This document shows, piece by piece, positions 41,673 through 50,117 of a DNA stretch of 64,000 bases (the stretch's first letter is position 1; each line of letters starts with the position of its first letter). Where the stretch lies: NCBI GenBank assembly GCA_016703105.1, contig JADJCS010000014.1:124001-188000 (forward strand), read 5' to 3'. Both the position numbers and the translations under genes were made by a program. The stretch comes from Flavobacteriales bacterium. GTDB taxonomy: Bacteria > Bacteroidota > Bacteroidia > Flavobacteriales_F > PHOS-HE28. The notes beneath the pieces are model-generated. The model had not been told where the DNA came from and did no database searches. It saw only the letters and a program-made list of their open reading frames with translations.

Positions 41673-42763
41673 TTGAAGATCCTGTTGTTGGGATGGTAGC
41701 GCAACACATACTGCAGCCCGATCGCTACACCACCTCCTGAAAGCGAGAATTTGCCGTCGACCCAGTAGTAGTTGGTGAGCAACTCGGACTCGGTATAGGT
41801 GGGTTCGTCCTTGGTGATCCGGTCCAGGGCATAGCGGTAGTGCCCTTCCACGAAGAGCACTACATGGCCCACTTTGTAACCTACGCCAAGGCCACCGCCC
41901 ACAGCGATCTGTTCTGTCTTGCGCTCACTTGCACGCTCCACGGATTTCGGGGCCAGGAAGCGCAGGCCATCGCCCGTGCGTTCAATATCCGCGGTCGCGT
42001 TCCGTAGTAGCATGTAGCTGCCTTCGCCCAGTATGTAGGGCACCCACGAACAGTCCTTGATCCAGAACATCTTCTTCACGCCAAGGCCCAAGGGAATGAA
42101 GGTCAGTTTTTCGCCGTAACGCACTCCGTTGCTGCTGGCCTCCAGGTTCCATTCGCTCCAGCCCGCGCCTATGCGCAACGCGAGGTTGGGCACCATGTCC
42201 CATTCGGCGTGCGCGCCTGCCTCCCAACCTAGTGTGCCCTTGTATTTCGGTGGTGCATCGGCTTCGAATACCCTCGGCGGATCCTCCAGGTCCAGATCGC
42301 TGCGGTGACCTTCGAAGTGGAGGCCAACTCGCCATTGGCCATGGTCTTTGCGCAATTGCCCGGGCCCGGCGCCTCGACTGCCGGACAACTGTTCGTAAGT
42401 GGTGAAGATCTCTTCTTTGACCGGCAGGCCCACGATGATCGGATCGTACGGCTTTAGCACATAACCCCGGTCGTTCCGGAACAACTGTTCCACGCTCCGG
42501 CGCATGGCTTTGATGGAATCGTTGCGCGCCTCGATCACAGCTTTGAGGAACACGATACGTTGCAGTTGGTCCTTGTCTTTGCGGCACTCGGAACATAGAC
42601 TGTCCAGGAGGGTCCACGCTTCGTTCAGCCGCCCGTCCTGATCATAAAGCGTGTAAGCGCGGCCATAGGCCTGCTCGCAACTGGTGGCGTCCTGCGCACG
42701 TGCGGTTACGGTCAAGATCGCTGCGAGGAGGAGCGGAAGTGTGCGGGGGATCACTTGTCGCAT
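41669..42763 (-). CDS. Outer-membrane beta-barrel protein with N-terminal helical region
   Basis: A 364-residue exported protein. The start at 42763 gives the signal peptide (TLPLLLAAILTVTARAQ). Residues about 25-105 are a helical Cys-containing region (ATSCEQAYGRAYTLYDQ, LLDSLCSECRKDKDQLQRIVFLKAVIEARNDSIKAMR) that resembles a TPR-like periplasmic part. Residues about 130-364 have alternating amphipathic strands and glycines typical of an 8-10-strand OmpA/OmpW-like barrel (WRVGLHFEGH, LALRIGAGWSEWNL, GGGVAIGLQYVLRY). It overlaps both neighbours (13 bases upstream, 4 downstream), implying strict co-expression with the WD40 protein. Confidence 0.8.
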   Translation of the reverse strand: MRQVIPRTLPLLLAAILTVTARAQDATSCEQAYGRAYTLYDQDGRLNEAWTLLDSLCSECRKDKDQLQRIVFLKAVIEARNDSIKAMRRSVEQLFRNDRGYVLKPYDPIIVGLPVKEEIFTTYEQLSGSRGAGPGQLRKDHGQWRVGLHFEGHRSDLDLEDPPRVFEADAPPKYKGTLGWEAGAHAEWDMVPNLALRIGAGWSEWNLEASSNGVRYGEKLTFIPLGLGVKKMFWIKDCSWVPYILGEGSYMLLRNATADIERTGDGLRFLAPKSVERASERKTEQIAVGGGLGVGYKVGHVVLFVEGHYRYALDRITKDEPTYTESELLTNYYWVDGKFSLSGGGVAIGLQYVLRYHPNNRIFK

Positions 42764-44382
42764 GCGGATTCCGGGGTTCCTTCGCCGATGTACTGATCCC
42801 ATTCGGTCGCCGTGAGTTCGCGGCCCACCAGCGTACAGATCCATTGCGCCATCCCTTTCGTGGTGGTCAGGACACGCCGCACGGTGCGATCCTCCGAGCC
42901 AAGGTAGAGAACATCCCCAGGGCCGAACAGCAGGACGTTCGGGATGCCTGTAAGAGGCAGATGCAATGGGGAGGGACCACCTCCAGGGAACACCACGCTC
43001 AGAGCGCGCACCGCATCCACCAACGCTACCCGGCCATCGGTCGCGGCCGTCAGCACTTCCACCCGTTGTCCGTTGCCGGCAAAAAGCGTGCGTGTGGACC
43101 GGTCGGCCACATCCAACGCCACCACCGTACCACTGTGCGTGCCGATGTATACCTCGCCAGGAGTTCCCGGTGCGATGCAATGCGCGCGCATGGCATCGCT
43201 GAGCGCGATGGTGGAAAGAGAACCGTCTTTGGAGAGGATGGAGAGTTTCTCCGTGCCATGCACGGCCACGATGCGATCGGTGCGTGGCTCATGCACCAGG
43301 GTGCGCACGGTGCCACTGGCTTTGTGCTGTTGTACCATGCGCAGTGTCGTGCCATCCACGGCCCACACCACCAGGTTGCCGTCCCGATCGCCGCTCACCA
43401 GTGCGGAGCCTCCTGAGAAAGTGGCCATGGCGGTGATGTCTTCCGTGTGTGTTGTCTTCTGTGCCGATGCGATCACCGCACCGTCTTTCGTGGAACAGAC
43501 CGTGATGGCATGCTCCAGGTCGGCAAGGAGCAGCACACCGGAGCCGAGGAAGGCCCGCCCGCCGGAAGTGCCCGCATGCTGGGAGGCGTCCGCCACCACG
43601 CGTTTGCTCCATGCGCCCTGCTCGATACCGAGCAGCTTGCCATCGTTGCCCAGCGCCCAGAGCTCCGATCCTTGCATGCGCAGTGCCCGCGGACCCGCGC
43701 CCAGACGGTCCACACCAGGTGGGGAGGCTCGTTCCAACTCCTCCAGCGAACCTTGTAGTGCGCGCACCAGTTCATCCTTATGGACATCGCCCCCGGCACG
43801 TTCCATGGTGCGGAGCGCATGCAAGGCCATGAGCGCACGAGGCTGCGGTGCGCCTCTCACGGACAAGCTGTTCTGCGCCAATTTGCTCGCCTGCAACCGG
43901 CGGTTGGCCTCATCGGTGCGCTGCTGTTCCACCGTGATGGAATCGGCACGGGCATCGGCTAGGTCACGCTGTGCCTTCTCCTCGGTGCGCGCTTGTTGTT
44001 CGTTCTTGAGCGCGGCCTCCTTCGCGCGCGTTTGCTTCTTCGCTTCCACCGCCTGGGCGATCGCTTCGTTGGAGGCGGCTTTCTCCGCGTCATACACGCG
44101 CTTCAGCTCCTCGTTCCCCTTCATAAGATTGTCCAGGTAGGTCTCGGCGAACTCCTTTTGCCGTTCTGCTTGGAAACGTGCCAGCGAGGAGCGCTCTAGT
44201 TCCGCGCGCAAACTGTCGGCTTCGGCGTGCGAAGCCTGGGCCTTCCTCTCCGCGTTCGCTTTGCCGTGCAGCGCCCAGAACCCCATCGTGCCCAAGCCCG
44301 CCGCCAGGATCCAAGGCAGTGCGGTGAGCGCGAGCCGTCCCCATGGACGCGGGTCCCGCTTGACCCCATCTTCCATTACCAT
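42751..44382 (-). CDS. Membrane-anchored coiled-coil WD40 protein
   Basis: A 543-residue protein. One TM helix at about 18-39 (ALTALPWILAAGLGTMGFWAL), a long charged coiled coil at about 43-165 (ERKAQASHAEADSLRAEL ... AKKQTRAKEAALKNEQQARTEEKAQRDLAD), then a WD40-like propeller (about 205-510, blades such as TAMATFSGGSALVSGDRDGNLVVW). It ends in ICTLVGRELTATEWDQYIG, the tail typical of WD40 regions in STAND-type or caspase-associated proteins. No NTPase is present. The start is 44382 or 44376. First gene of the operon running to 38732. Confidence 0.82.
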   Translation of the reverse strand: MVMEDGVKRDPRPWGRLALTALPWILAAGLGTMGFWALHGKANAERKAQASHAEADSLRAELERSSLARFQAERQKEFAETYLDNLMKGNEELKRVYDAEKAASNEAIAQAVEAKKQTRAKEAALKNEQQARTEEKAQRDLADARADSITVEQQRTDEANRRLQASKLAQNSLSVRGAPQPRALMALHALRTMERAGGDVHKDELVRALQGSLEELERASPPGVDRLGAGPRALRMQGSELWALGNDGKLLGIEQGAWSKRVVADASQHAGTSGGRAFLGSGVLLLADLEHAITVCSTKDGAVIASAQKTTHTEDITAMATFSGGSALVSGDRDGNLVVWAVDGTTLRMVQQHKASGTVRTLVHEPRTDRIVAVHGTEKLSILSKDGSLSTIALSDAMRAHCIAPGTPGEVYIGTHSGTVVALDVADRSTRTLFAGNGQRVEVLTAATDGRVALVDAVRALSVVFPGGGPSPLHLPLTGIPNVLLFGPGDVLYLGSEDRTVRRVLTTTKGMAQWICTLVGRELTATEWDQYIGEGTPESACDK

Positions 44383-44448
44383 GCGACCGGGCTCATCGTG
44401 GCCAAGCTACGATCCTTCGTGCTTCGCCCACGCATCGGGTGGCCGGTC

Positions 44449-44456
44449 TATATTTC
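44449..44456 (+). promoter_or_regulatory. -7 box of the first TPR sensor kinase gene
   Basis: TATATTTC (7 of 8 to TAnnTTTG), 13 bases upstream of the ATG at 44470, in the 87-base divergent gap. Confidence 0.45.
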
Positions 44457-44469
44457 CAGCCTCCGGACG

Positions 44470-46545
44470 ATGCCCGCCCCAGCTCCCCTTCGCCCCTGCA
44501 CGTGGCTCGCGTACCTGGCCGCTTTGGTGCCGATCCTGTTCGGTTGTGGCACCGAAGATCCGGCGAATGCTGATGGGGCATCCTCTGCCTCGCTGCCTGC
44601 CGCATGCGCCACCTTGGTGCGGGAGACCATTGAGCGGGCCGATGCCACAGCGGATACCGCTGCGCGGATCACCGTGCTGGAAGAGGGGCTTGACGCCATG
44701 CCCCGCGAAGGCGCCGCGCACTGTGAACGCGAACTGCTGGTGGAATTGGCCGAGCTGCATGCAGGCACGGGCCGCACCGAAAGGCTGATCAGCGTATGCG
44801 AAGCCGCCATCCGGCCGGGTATGGGGCTGGATGCCGAACAGACCGCCCGGTTGAAAATGAAACTGGCACGGGCGTATTTCCAGGCAGGTCTGCCCCGTTC
44901 GTTCGATCTGGCCAAGGATGTGTTCCTCTACCTCGAGGAGATGAACGTGCGCAGCGACCGTATGCTGGAGGCCACGGACCTGTTGGTGAACACCTACGAC
45001 CTGACCGGGGAGCTCACCGAGTGCCGCAAATTGTTGAGCGAGGCGCTGAAGAAGGCCGAAGCGGAAAGGGACATCCGTTGGACCACCGATCTGCTCGATC
45101 GTCTAGGCGTCTTGGCGGTGAAGCAGGGCGACGGCAAGGCGGCGGTGGCCTTGCACGAACGCTCGTTGACGGAACTCGCGCGGTTCTTTCGGAACGGTGC
45201 CGTGCGCGATACACTGGTGAGGCATGTGCAACAGCGCCAGCGCCAAGGGAGCGCTGGTCTCACCACGAGCACCGACACGCTCACCGAGTTGCTCACCGAA
45301 CGGCAATACCTCACCATGCGCCACCGCGCGCTGAAGCTCCTGGGCGATGCGCGACGTGCCGTCCATGCCGACGAGCGCGCCGCACATGCGTATCTCGAGG
45401 CAACCGCTATGGCAGCCACCGCGCAGATCCCGGAGTTGGTGCCACCCTTCACCGAATTGGGGGAGATACGCGCCGCGCAGGGGGATACCCGAGAGGCCGT
45501 GCGCTTGGGCGAGCAAGGCCACGCGGACGCATTGCAGCGCCATGATCCGGTGCGCGCGCAACGCGCTGCAAAGCTGCTCTACCAGGCCTACAAGGCACAA
45601 GGCGATGCGGTGAAGGCGCTGCACATGTTCGAACTCCAGGGCCAGTATTCCGACTCGCTCAATAATGAATCCTTCCGAATGGGTCTGCTGAAGAACCAGG
45701 TGACCTACGAGGTGCGCGATGACAGTTTGCGCATGTCGCTCGCCATCGTCGAGGGCCAACGCGACACCGCCTTCGCGCGGGCCGAAGCCCGTACCAATCG
45801 CAACCGGGCGCTTATGGTGGGTGGTGTGGCCGTGTTGCTCCTCATCGGCGGTGGGCTTTGGTGGCGCACCGATCGCAAACGGCGTAAGGAGCGCTTCGAG
45901 AAAGATGCCGCCCGGTTGGAGACACAAGCATTGCGCAGCCAGATGAACCCGCACTTCATCTTCAACGCGCTGAACTCGATCAACGCTTATGTGCAGAAGA
46001 ACGACCAGGACAGCGCCAGCAGCTACCTCACCAAGTTCGCCCGTGTGATGCGCAGTGTGCTTGAGAACAGTCGCCACGCCGAAGTACCGCTGGTGCAGGA
46101 CTTGGAAACACTTCGGGGCTACATGGACCTCGAGCGCAAACGCATGCAGGAGAAGTTCGACTTCACCATTGAAGTGGACGATGCGCTGGACCCTGAAGAG
46201 GTAATGGTGCCACCTTTGGTAGTGCAGCCCTTTGTGGAGAACGCCATCTGGCACGGCATGGCCGGCAAGGAGGGCAAAGGCCACATCAGCTTGCGGGTCG
46301 AGCAACAGGGCAAGCAACTGCTTTGGATCATCGAGGACGATGGGGTGGGGCGGCAGGCGAAAAAGGAACCGCTGCCTCAACCCGTTGAAGGTGCGACCAA
46401 GAAGACCAGTTTGGGAACCGCCATCACCCGGTCCCGCTTGGACCTGGTGCAGAAACAATACGGGGGCAAAGCGGGCTTCCGCTATGTGGACCGACCTGTG
46501 GGCACGCGCGTGGAAGTCGATATGCCCATGCATTTGCAACACTGA
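44470..46545 (+). CDS. TPR sensor histidine kinase, LytS/HisKA_7TM-free type
   Basis: A 691-residue sensor. The start at 44470 gives a signal with lipobox (LVPILFGC, Cys about 28). Residues about 45-440 are a periplasmic TPR array (RLKMKLARAYFQAGL, LLDRLGVLAVKQGDGKAAVALHERSL, AKLLYQAYKAQGDAVKALHMFELQGQYSDS). TM at about 447-466, then a His_kinase (PF06580-like) module with QMNPHFIFNALNSINAYV (phospho-His about 494), N-box VQPFVENAIWHGM and IIEDDGVGR. No cognate LytTR regulator is adjacent. It is followed 31 bases later by a paralogue sharing the entire TPR half, and is probably cotranscribed with it. Confidence 0.9.
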   Translation: MPAPAPLRPCTWLAYLAALVPILFGCGTEDPANADGASSASLPAACATLVRETIERADATADTAARITVLEEGLDAMPREGAAHCERELLVELAELHAGTGRTERLISVCEAAIRPGMGLDAEQTARLKMKLARAYFQAGLPRSFDLAKDVFLYLEEMNVRSDRMLEATDLLVNTYDLTGELTECRKLLSEALKKAEAERDIRWTTDLLDRLGVLAVKQGDGKAAVALHERSLTELARFFRNGAVRDTLVRHVQQRQRQGSAGLTTSTDTLTELLTERQYLTMRHRALKLLGDARRAVHADERAAHAYLEATAMAATAQIPELVPPFTELGEIRAAQGDTREAVRLGEQGHADALQRHDPVRAQRAAKLLYQAYKAQGDAVKALHMFELQGQYSDSLNNESFRMGLLKNQVTYEVRDDSLRMSLAIVEGQRDTAFARAEARTNRNRALMVGGVAVLLLIGGGLWWRTDRKRRKERFEKDAARLETQALRSQMNPHFIFNALNSINAYVQKNDQDSASSYLTKFARVMRSVLENSRHAEVPLVQDLETLRGYMDLERKRMQEKFDFTIEVDDALDPEEVMVPPLVVQPFVENAIWHGMAGKEGKGHISLRVEQQGKQLLWIIEDDGVGRQAKKEPLPQPVEGATKKTSLGTAITRSRLDLVQKQYGGKAGFRYVDRPVGTRVEVDMPMHLQH

Positions 46546-46576
46546 TCCGATCCCTCTGTTCCATTTCACAGTGCCC

Positions 46577-49500
46577 ATGTCCATCTGTTCAAACACTCTG
46601 GTATGCGCGACGACCCTGTGTGCTCTTTTGTTCACCGCATGCGGTATTGACGAACGAGTCGCCGAAGAAGAGGACACAGCGCGAACGAGCAACTCCGCAT
46701 GCGCCGAACAAGTGCGTCGTCTGTTCGAGCGGGCGGATGCGATTGCGGACACCGCGGCACGGATCGCGGTGCTGGAGGAGGGCCTCGCGGCAATGCCGCG
46801 TGAAGGTGGCGCCCATTGTGAACGCGAGTTGCTGGTGGAACTGGCCGAGTTGCATGCCGGCACGGGCCGCACGGAACGCCTGATCAGCGTGTGCGAAGCG
46901 GCCATCCGTCCGTCCATGGGGCTGGATGCCGAGCAGACGGCCCGCATGAAGATGAAGCTCGCGCAGGCGTATTTCCAGGCCGGCCTGCCCCGTTCATTCG
47001 ATCTGGCCAAGGATGTGTTCCTCTACCTGGAAGAGATGAACGTGCGTAGCGATCGCATGCTCGAAGCGACCGATCTGCTGGTGCGCACCTACGAACTGAC
47101 CGGTGAGTTGGAGGAGTGCCGCACCTTGCTCACCGAAGCGTTGAAGAAGGCCGAATACGAACAGGACATCCGGTGGACTTGTGAACTGTTGGACCGGTTG
47201 GGCGTGTTGGCTGTGAGACAAGGGGACGGTGCAGCAGGGGTGGCTCTGCACCGGCGTTCGCTCGCCGAGTTGGCGCGCTTCTTCCGCAATGGGGCGGTGC
47301 GTGACACCTTGGTGCGACGCGTGCAACAGCGCCAACGGGAAGGGGCCAGCGGCCGTACCGTGACCACCGATACGCTCACCGAACTGCTCACCGAACGGCA
47401 GCATTTGGTCATGCGTCACCGCGCGTTGAAACTGCTGGGCGATGCCCATGCTGAGGCCCACGCGGTGGACAGCGCGGCCACCGCGTATGCCGCAGCATTG
47501 GAGATCGATGCCGCAGCGCGCATCGCCGAGCTTGTCCCACCCTTCGCCGAACTGGGCGAGATCCAATTCCGGAAGGGAAAGGTGCCCGAGGCGGTGCGTC
47601 TTGGTGAGCAAGCGCTGGAGGCCGCCCGAAAGGACCGTGACGCCGCCCGCGCAAAGCGCGCTGTCGAACTCCTCTATCGGGGGTACAAGGCACAAGGGGA
47701 TGCGGCAAAAGCGCTGCGGATGTTCGAGCTGGCCGGCAACTACGCAGATTCCCTGAACAATGAATCCTTCCGCATGGGCCTGCTCAAGAACCAGGTCACC
47801 TATGAGGCGCGTGATGACAGCCTGCGCATGTCATTGCAGGTGGCCGAAGGCCAGCGCGATGCCGCCATGGCCCGAACGGAGGCCCGTACCAATCGCAACC
47901 GCGCGCTTTTGTTCGGAGGGGCCGCGTTGCTGCTGCTGCTGGGAGGTGCGGTGTTGCTGCTCGTGATGCGAGGTCGCCAGCGCAAGAAGGAATTGCTGCG
48001 ACAACAGGAGATCAACGAACGTCTTCAGCACATCGACAAACTGAAGGACCAGTTCCTGGCCAATACGAGCCATGAGCTGCGTACTCCGCTCAATGGCATC
48101 ATCGGCCTCAGCGAGTCCATGTACGATGGTGTCGACGGCGAGCCCAGCGAGGCCATGCGGCAGGACCTCGCGATGATCATCTCCTCTGGAAAGCGGCTTT
48201 CGGGCCTGATCAACGACATCCTCGACTTCTCCAAGCTGCGCGAGAAGGATATTCAATTGGCCACCAAAGCGATCGACCTGTGCTCAGTGGTGGAGGTGGA
48301 CCTGCGCATCATGACCCCGGTGCTGGAAGGCAAGGACCTTAAGCTGTTGAACACCGTAGCGAAGGACCTGGTGCATGTGTTGGCCGATGAGGACCGGTTG
48401 CAACAGATCCTGCTCAATCTGCTCGGCAATGCCATCAAATTCACCGAGAGAGGCGAGATCGTGGTGTCCGCCGAAGCGCACGATGGCATGGTCGCGATAT
48501 CCGTTGCGGACTCCGGCATCGGCATACCAGCGGATAGGCTTGAGGCGATCTTCAAACCGTTCGATCAGGTCGATGGGAGCGCGCAACGCCAGTACGGTGG
48601 CACCGGTCTTGGCCTCACCATCACCAAGCAATTGGTCGAGCTGCACGGCGGTACGCTCACCGCCCGAAGCGCGGTCGGCAAAGGCTCCATTTTCACCTTC
48701 ACACTACCCGCCACCCGTGAGAAGGCCACCCCCATGAAGGTAAGCGCCGCGCTCTCCCGCGCACGTACATTGGACGATAGCGCTACCGTGGTGCGGGTGG
48801 TACACACAAAGAAGGACGGTGCGTTCAGGATCCTCGTGGTGGATGATGAACCGGTGAACCGGAAGGTGCTCGTGAACTATCTGGCAGATGGCCCCTTCGA
48901 CGTAGAACAAGCCGCGAGCGGTCCGGATGCGCTGGAACTACTTAACGCCCATATGCCGGACGTCGTACTTCTGGATGTGATGATGCCCGGCATGAGCGGC
49001 TATGAGACCTGCCAGCATATCCGAGAGAAATACCTGAGCAGCGAGCTGCCCGTGATCATGCTCACAGCGAAGGACCAGGTGAACGATCTGGTGCAAGGTT
49101 TCAACACCGGCGCCAATGATTATCTGATCAAACCGGTGAACCGCAATGAACTGATGGCGCGGCTCAAGACGCACCTGAACCTGCTCAAGATCAATAATTC
49201 GTACAGCCGGTTCGTGCCACGCGATTTCCTGCGCTCCTTGGGAAAGGAGAACATCATCGATGTGCAATTGGGTGATCAGATCAAGGACGACATCACGGTT
49301 ATGTTCAGCGATATCCGTGGATACACCACCCTGAGCGAATCGATGACGGTCGATGAGAACTTCCGCTTCCTGAACGCCTTCATGGGGCATGTGGGACCGG
49401 TGATCCAGAAGCACCACGGATTCGTGAACCAATTCCTGGGCGATGGTCTGATGACACTTTTCCAGCGCCACCCGGAGGATTGCCTGCGCGCTTCCTTGGA

Positions 49501-50059
49501 AATGCACGCCACGGTGTCGGACTACAACACGCGTCGCGCTGCGAAAGGAAGACAGCCGGTTCGCATCGGCATCGGCATGCACTATGGGTCGCTGATGATG
49601 GGCATCATCGGCGATGAGAAGCGCATGGACGCCGGCGTGGTGAGCGATACGGTGAACACCGCCGCGCGCGTCGAAGGTCTCACCAAGTATTACGGTGCTT
49701 CCATCCTGTTGAGCCAAGCCACCGTGGAACGCATCGGGGATGTTTCCGCATATGCACATCGCTTCCTGGGACGCGTGTTGATGAAGGGCAAGATGAAGCC
49801 CATGGCCATCTATGAGTTCTATGGAGGGGATCCGCCGTCCACCATCGATCGTCGGGAACGCACCGCGAAAGATTTCGCTGCCGGCCTCGAGGCATATTAC
49901 GAGAGGCGGTTCGCGGAAGCGGCCAAGCACTTCGGAAAGGTCACCAGCATCGATCCGGATGACCTCGCCGCCCAGCTCTATGCGGGCCACTGCATACGCT
50001 TCGTGGTGCATGGTGTGCCGGAGGAATGGACCGGCGTAGAGGAGATGATCGGAAAGTAG
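46577..50059 (+). CDS. TPR hybrid histidine kinase - receiver - nucleotide cyclase
   Basis: A 1160-residue sensor. The start at 46577 gives lipobox LLFTAC (Cys 22). The TPR half (about 35-440) is nearly a copy of the upstream gene. TM about 443-466. HisKA with H499 (LANTSHELRTPLNGIIG), HATPase (DEDRLQQILLNLLGNAIKFTE, ADSGIGIP, GGTGLGLTITKQL). Receiver with D800 (VVLLDVMMPGMSGYE) and Lys in LIKPVNRNEL. Class III cyclase from about 900 (VMFSDIRGYTTLSE, NQFLGDGLMTLF, SDTVNTAARVEGL), with metal Asp and catalytic Asn/Arg present. A C-terminal TPR-like tail follows. Phosphorelay probably tunes cyclic nucleotide synthesis. Confidence 0.9.
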   Translation: MSICSNTLVCATTLCALLFTACGIDERVAEEEDTARTSNSACAEQVRRLFERADAIADTAARIAVLEEGLAAMPREGGAHCERELLVELAELHAGTGRTERLISVCEAAIRPSMGLDAEQTARMKMKLAQAYFQAGLPRSFDLAKDVFLYLEEMNVRSDRMLEATDLLVRTYELTGELEECRTLLTEALKKAEYEQDIRWTCELLDRLGVLAVRQGDGAAGVALHRRSLAELARFFRNGAVRDTLVRRVQQRQREGASGRTVTTDTLTELLTERQHLVMRHRALKLLGDAHAEAHAVDSAATAYAAALEIDAAARIAELVPPFAELGEIQFRKGKVPEAVRLGEQALEAARKDRDAARAKRAVELLYRGYKAQGDAAKALRMFELAGNYADSLNNESFRMGLLKNQVTYEARDDSLRMSLQVAEGQRDAAMARTEARTNRNRALLFGGAALLLLLGGAVLLLVMRGRQRKKELLRQQEINERLQHIDKLKDQFLANTSHELRTPLNGIIGLSESMYDGVDGEPSEAMRQDLAMIISSGKRLSGLINDILDFSKLREKDIQLATKAIDLCSVVEVDLRIMTPVLEGKDLKLLNTVAKDLVHVLADEDRLQQILLNLLGNAIKFTERGEIVVSAEAHDGMVAISVADSGIGIPADRLEAIFKPFDQVDGSAQRQYGGTGLGLTITKQLVELHGGTLTARSAVGKGSIFTFTLPATREKATPMKVSAALSRARTLDDSATVVRVVHTKKDGAFRILVVDDEPVNRKVLVNYLADGPFDVEQAASGPDALELLNAHMPDVVLLDVMMPGMSGYETCQHIREKYLSSELPVIMLTAKDQVNDLVQGFNTGANDYLIKPVNRNELMARLKTHLNLLKINNSYSRFVPRDFLRSLGKENIIDVQLGDQIKDDITVMFSDIRGYTTLSESMTVDENFRFLNAFMGHVGPVIQKHHGFVNQFLGDGLMTLFQRHPEDCLRASLEMHATVSDYNTRRAAKGRQPVRIGIGMHYGSLMMGIIGDEKRMDAGVVSDTVNTAARVEGLTKYYGASILLSQATVERIGDVSAYAHRFLGRVLMKGKMKPMAIYEFYGGDPPSTIDRRERTAKDFAAGLEAYYERRFAEAAKHFGKVTSIDPDDLAAQLYAGHCIRFVVHGVPEEWTGVEEMIGK

Positions 50060-50117
50060 TGCCGTGGGGGCCGGATCTATTTTGGAGGCCCGTTCGGTGG
50101 ACGGAGGATGACCACCT

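Noticed and set aside
45103..47010. 635-residue minus-strand frame across the sensor paralogues
   Set aside because: It spans two plus-strand genes and the gap between them. Its repeated N- and C-terminal parts merely mirror the TPR duplication.
27169..50059. Direct regulatory link between the two cyclases
   Set aside because: They lie 20 kb apart with no shared sequence signal; kept only as a speculative note.
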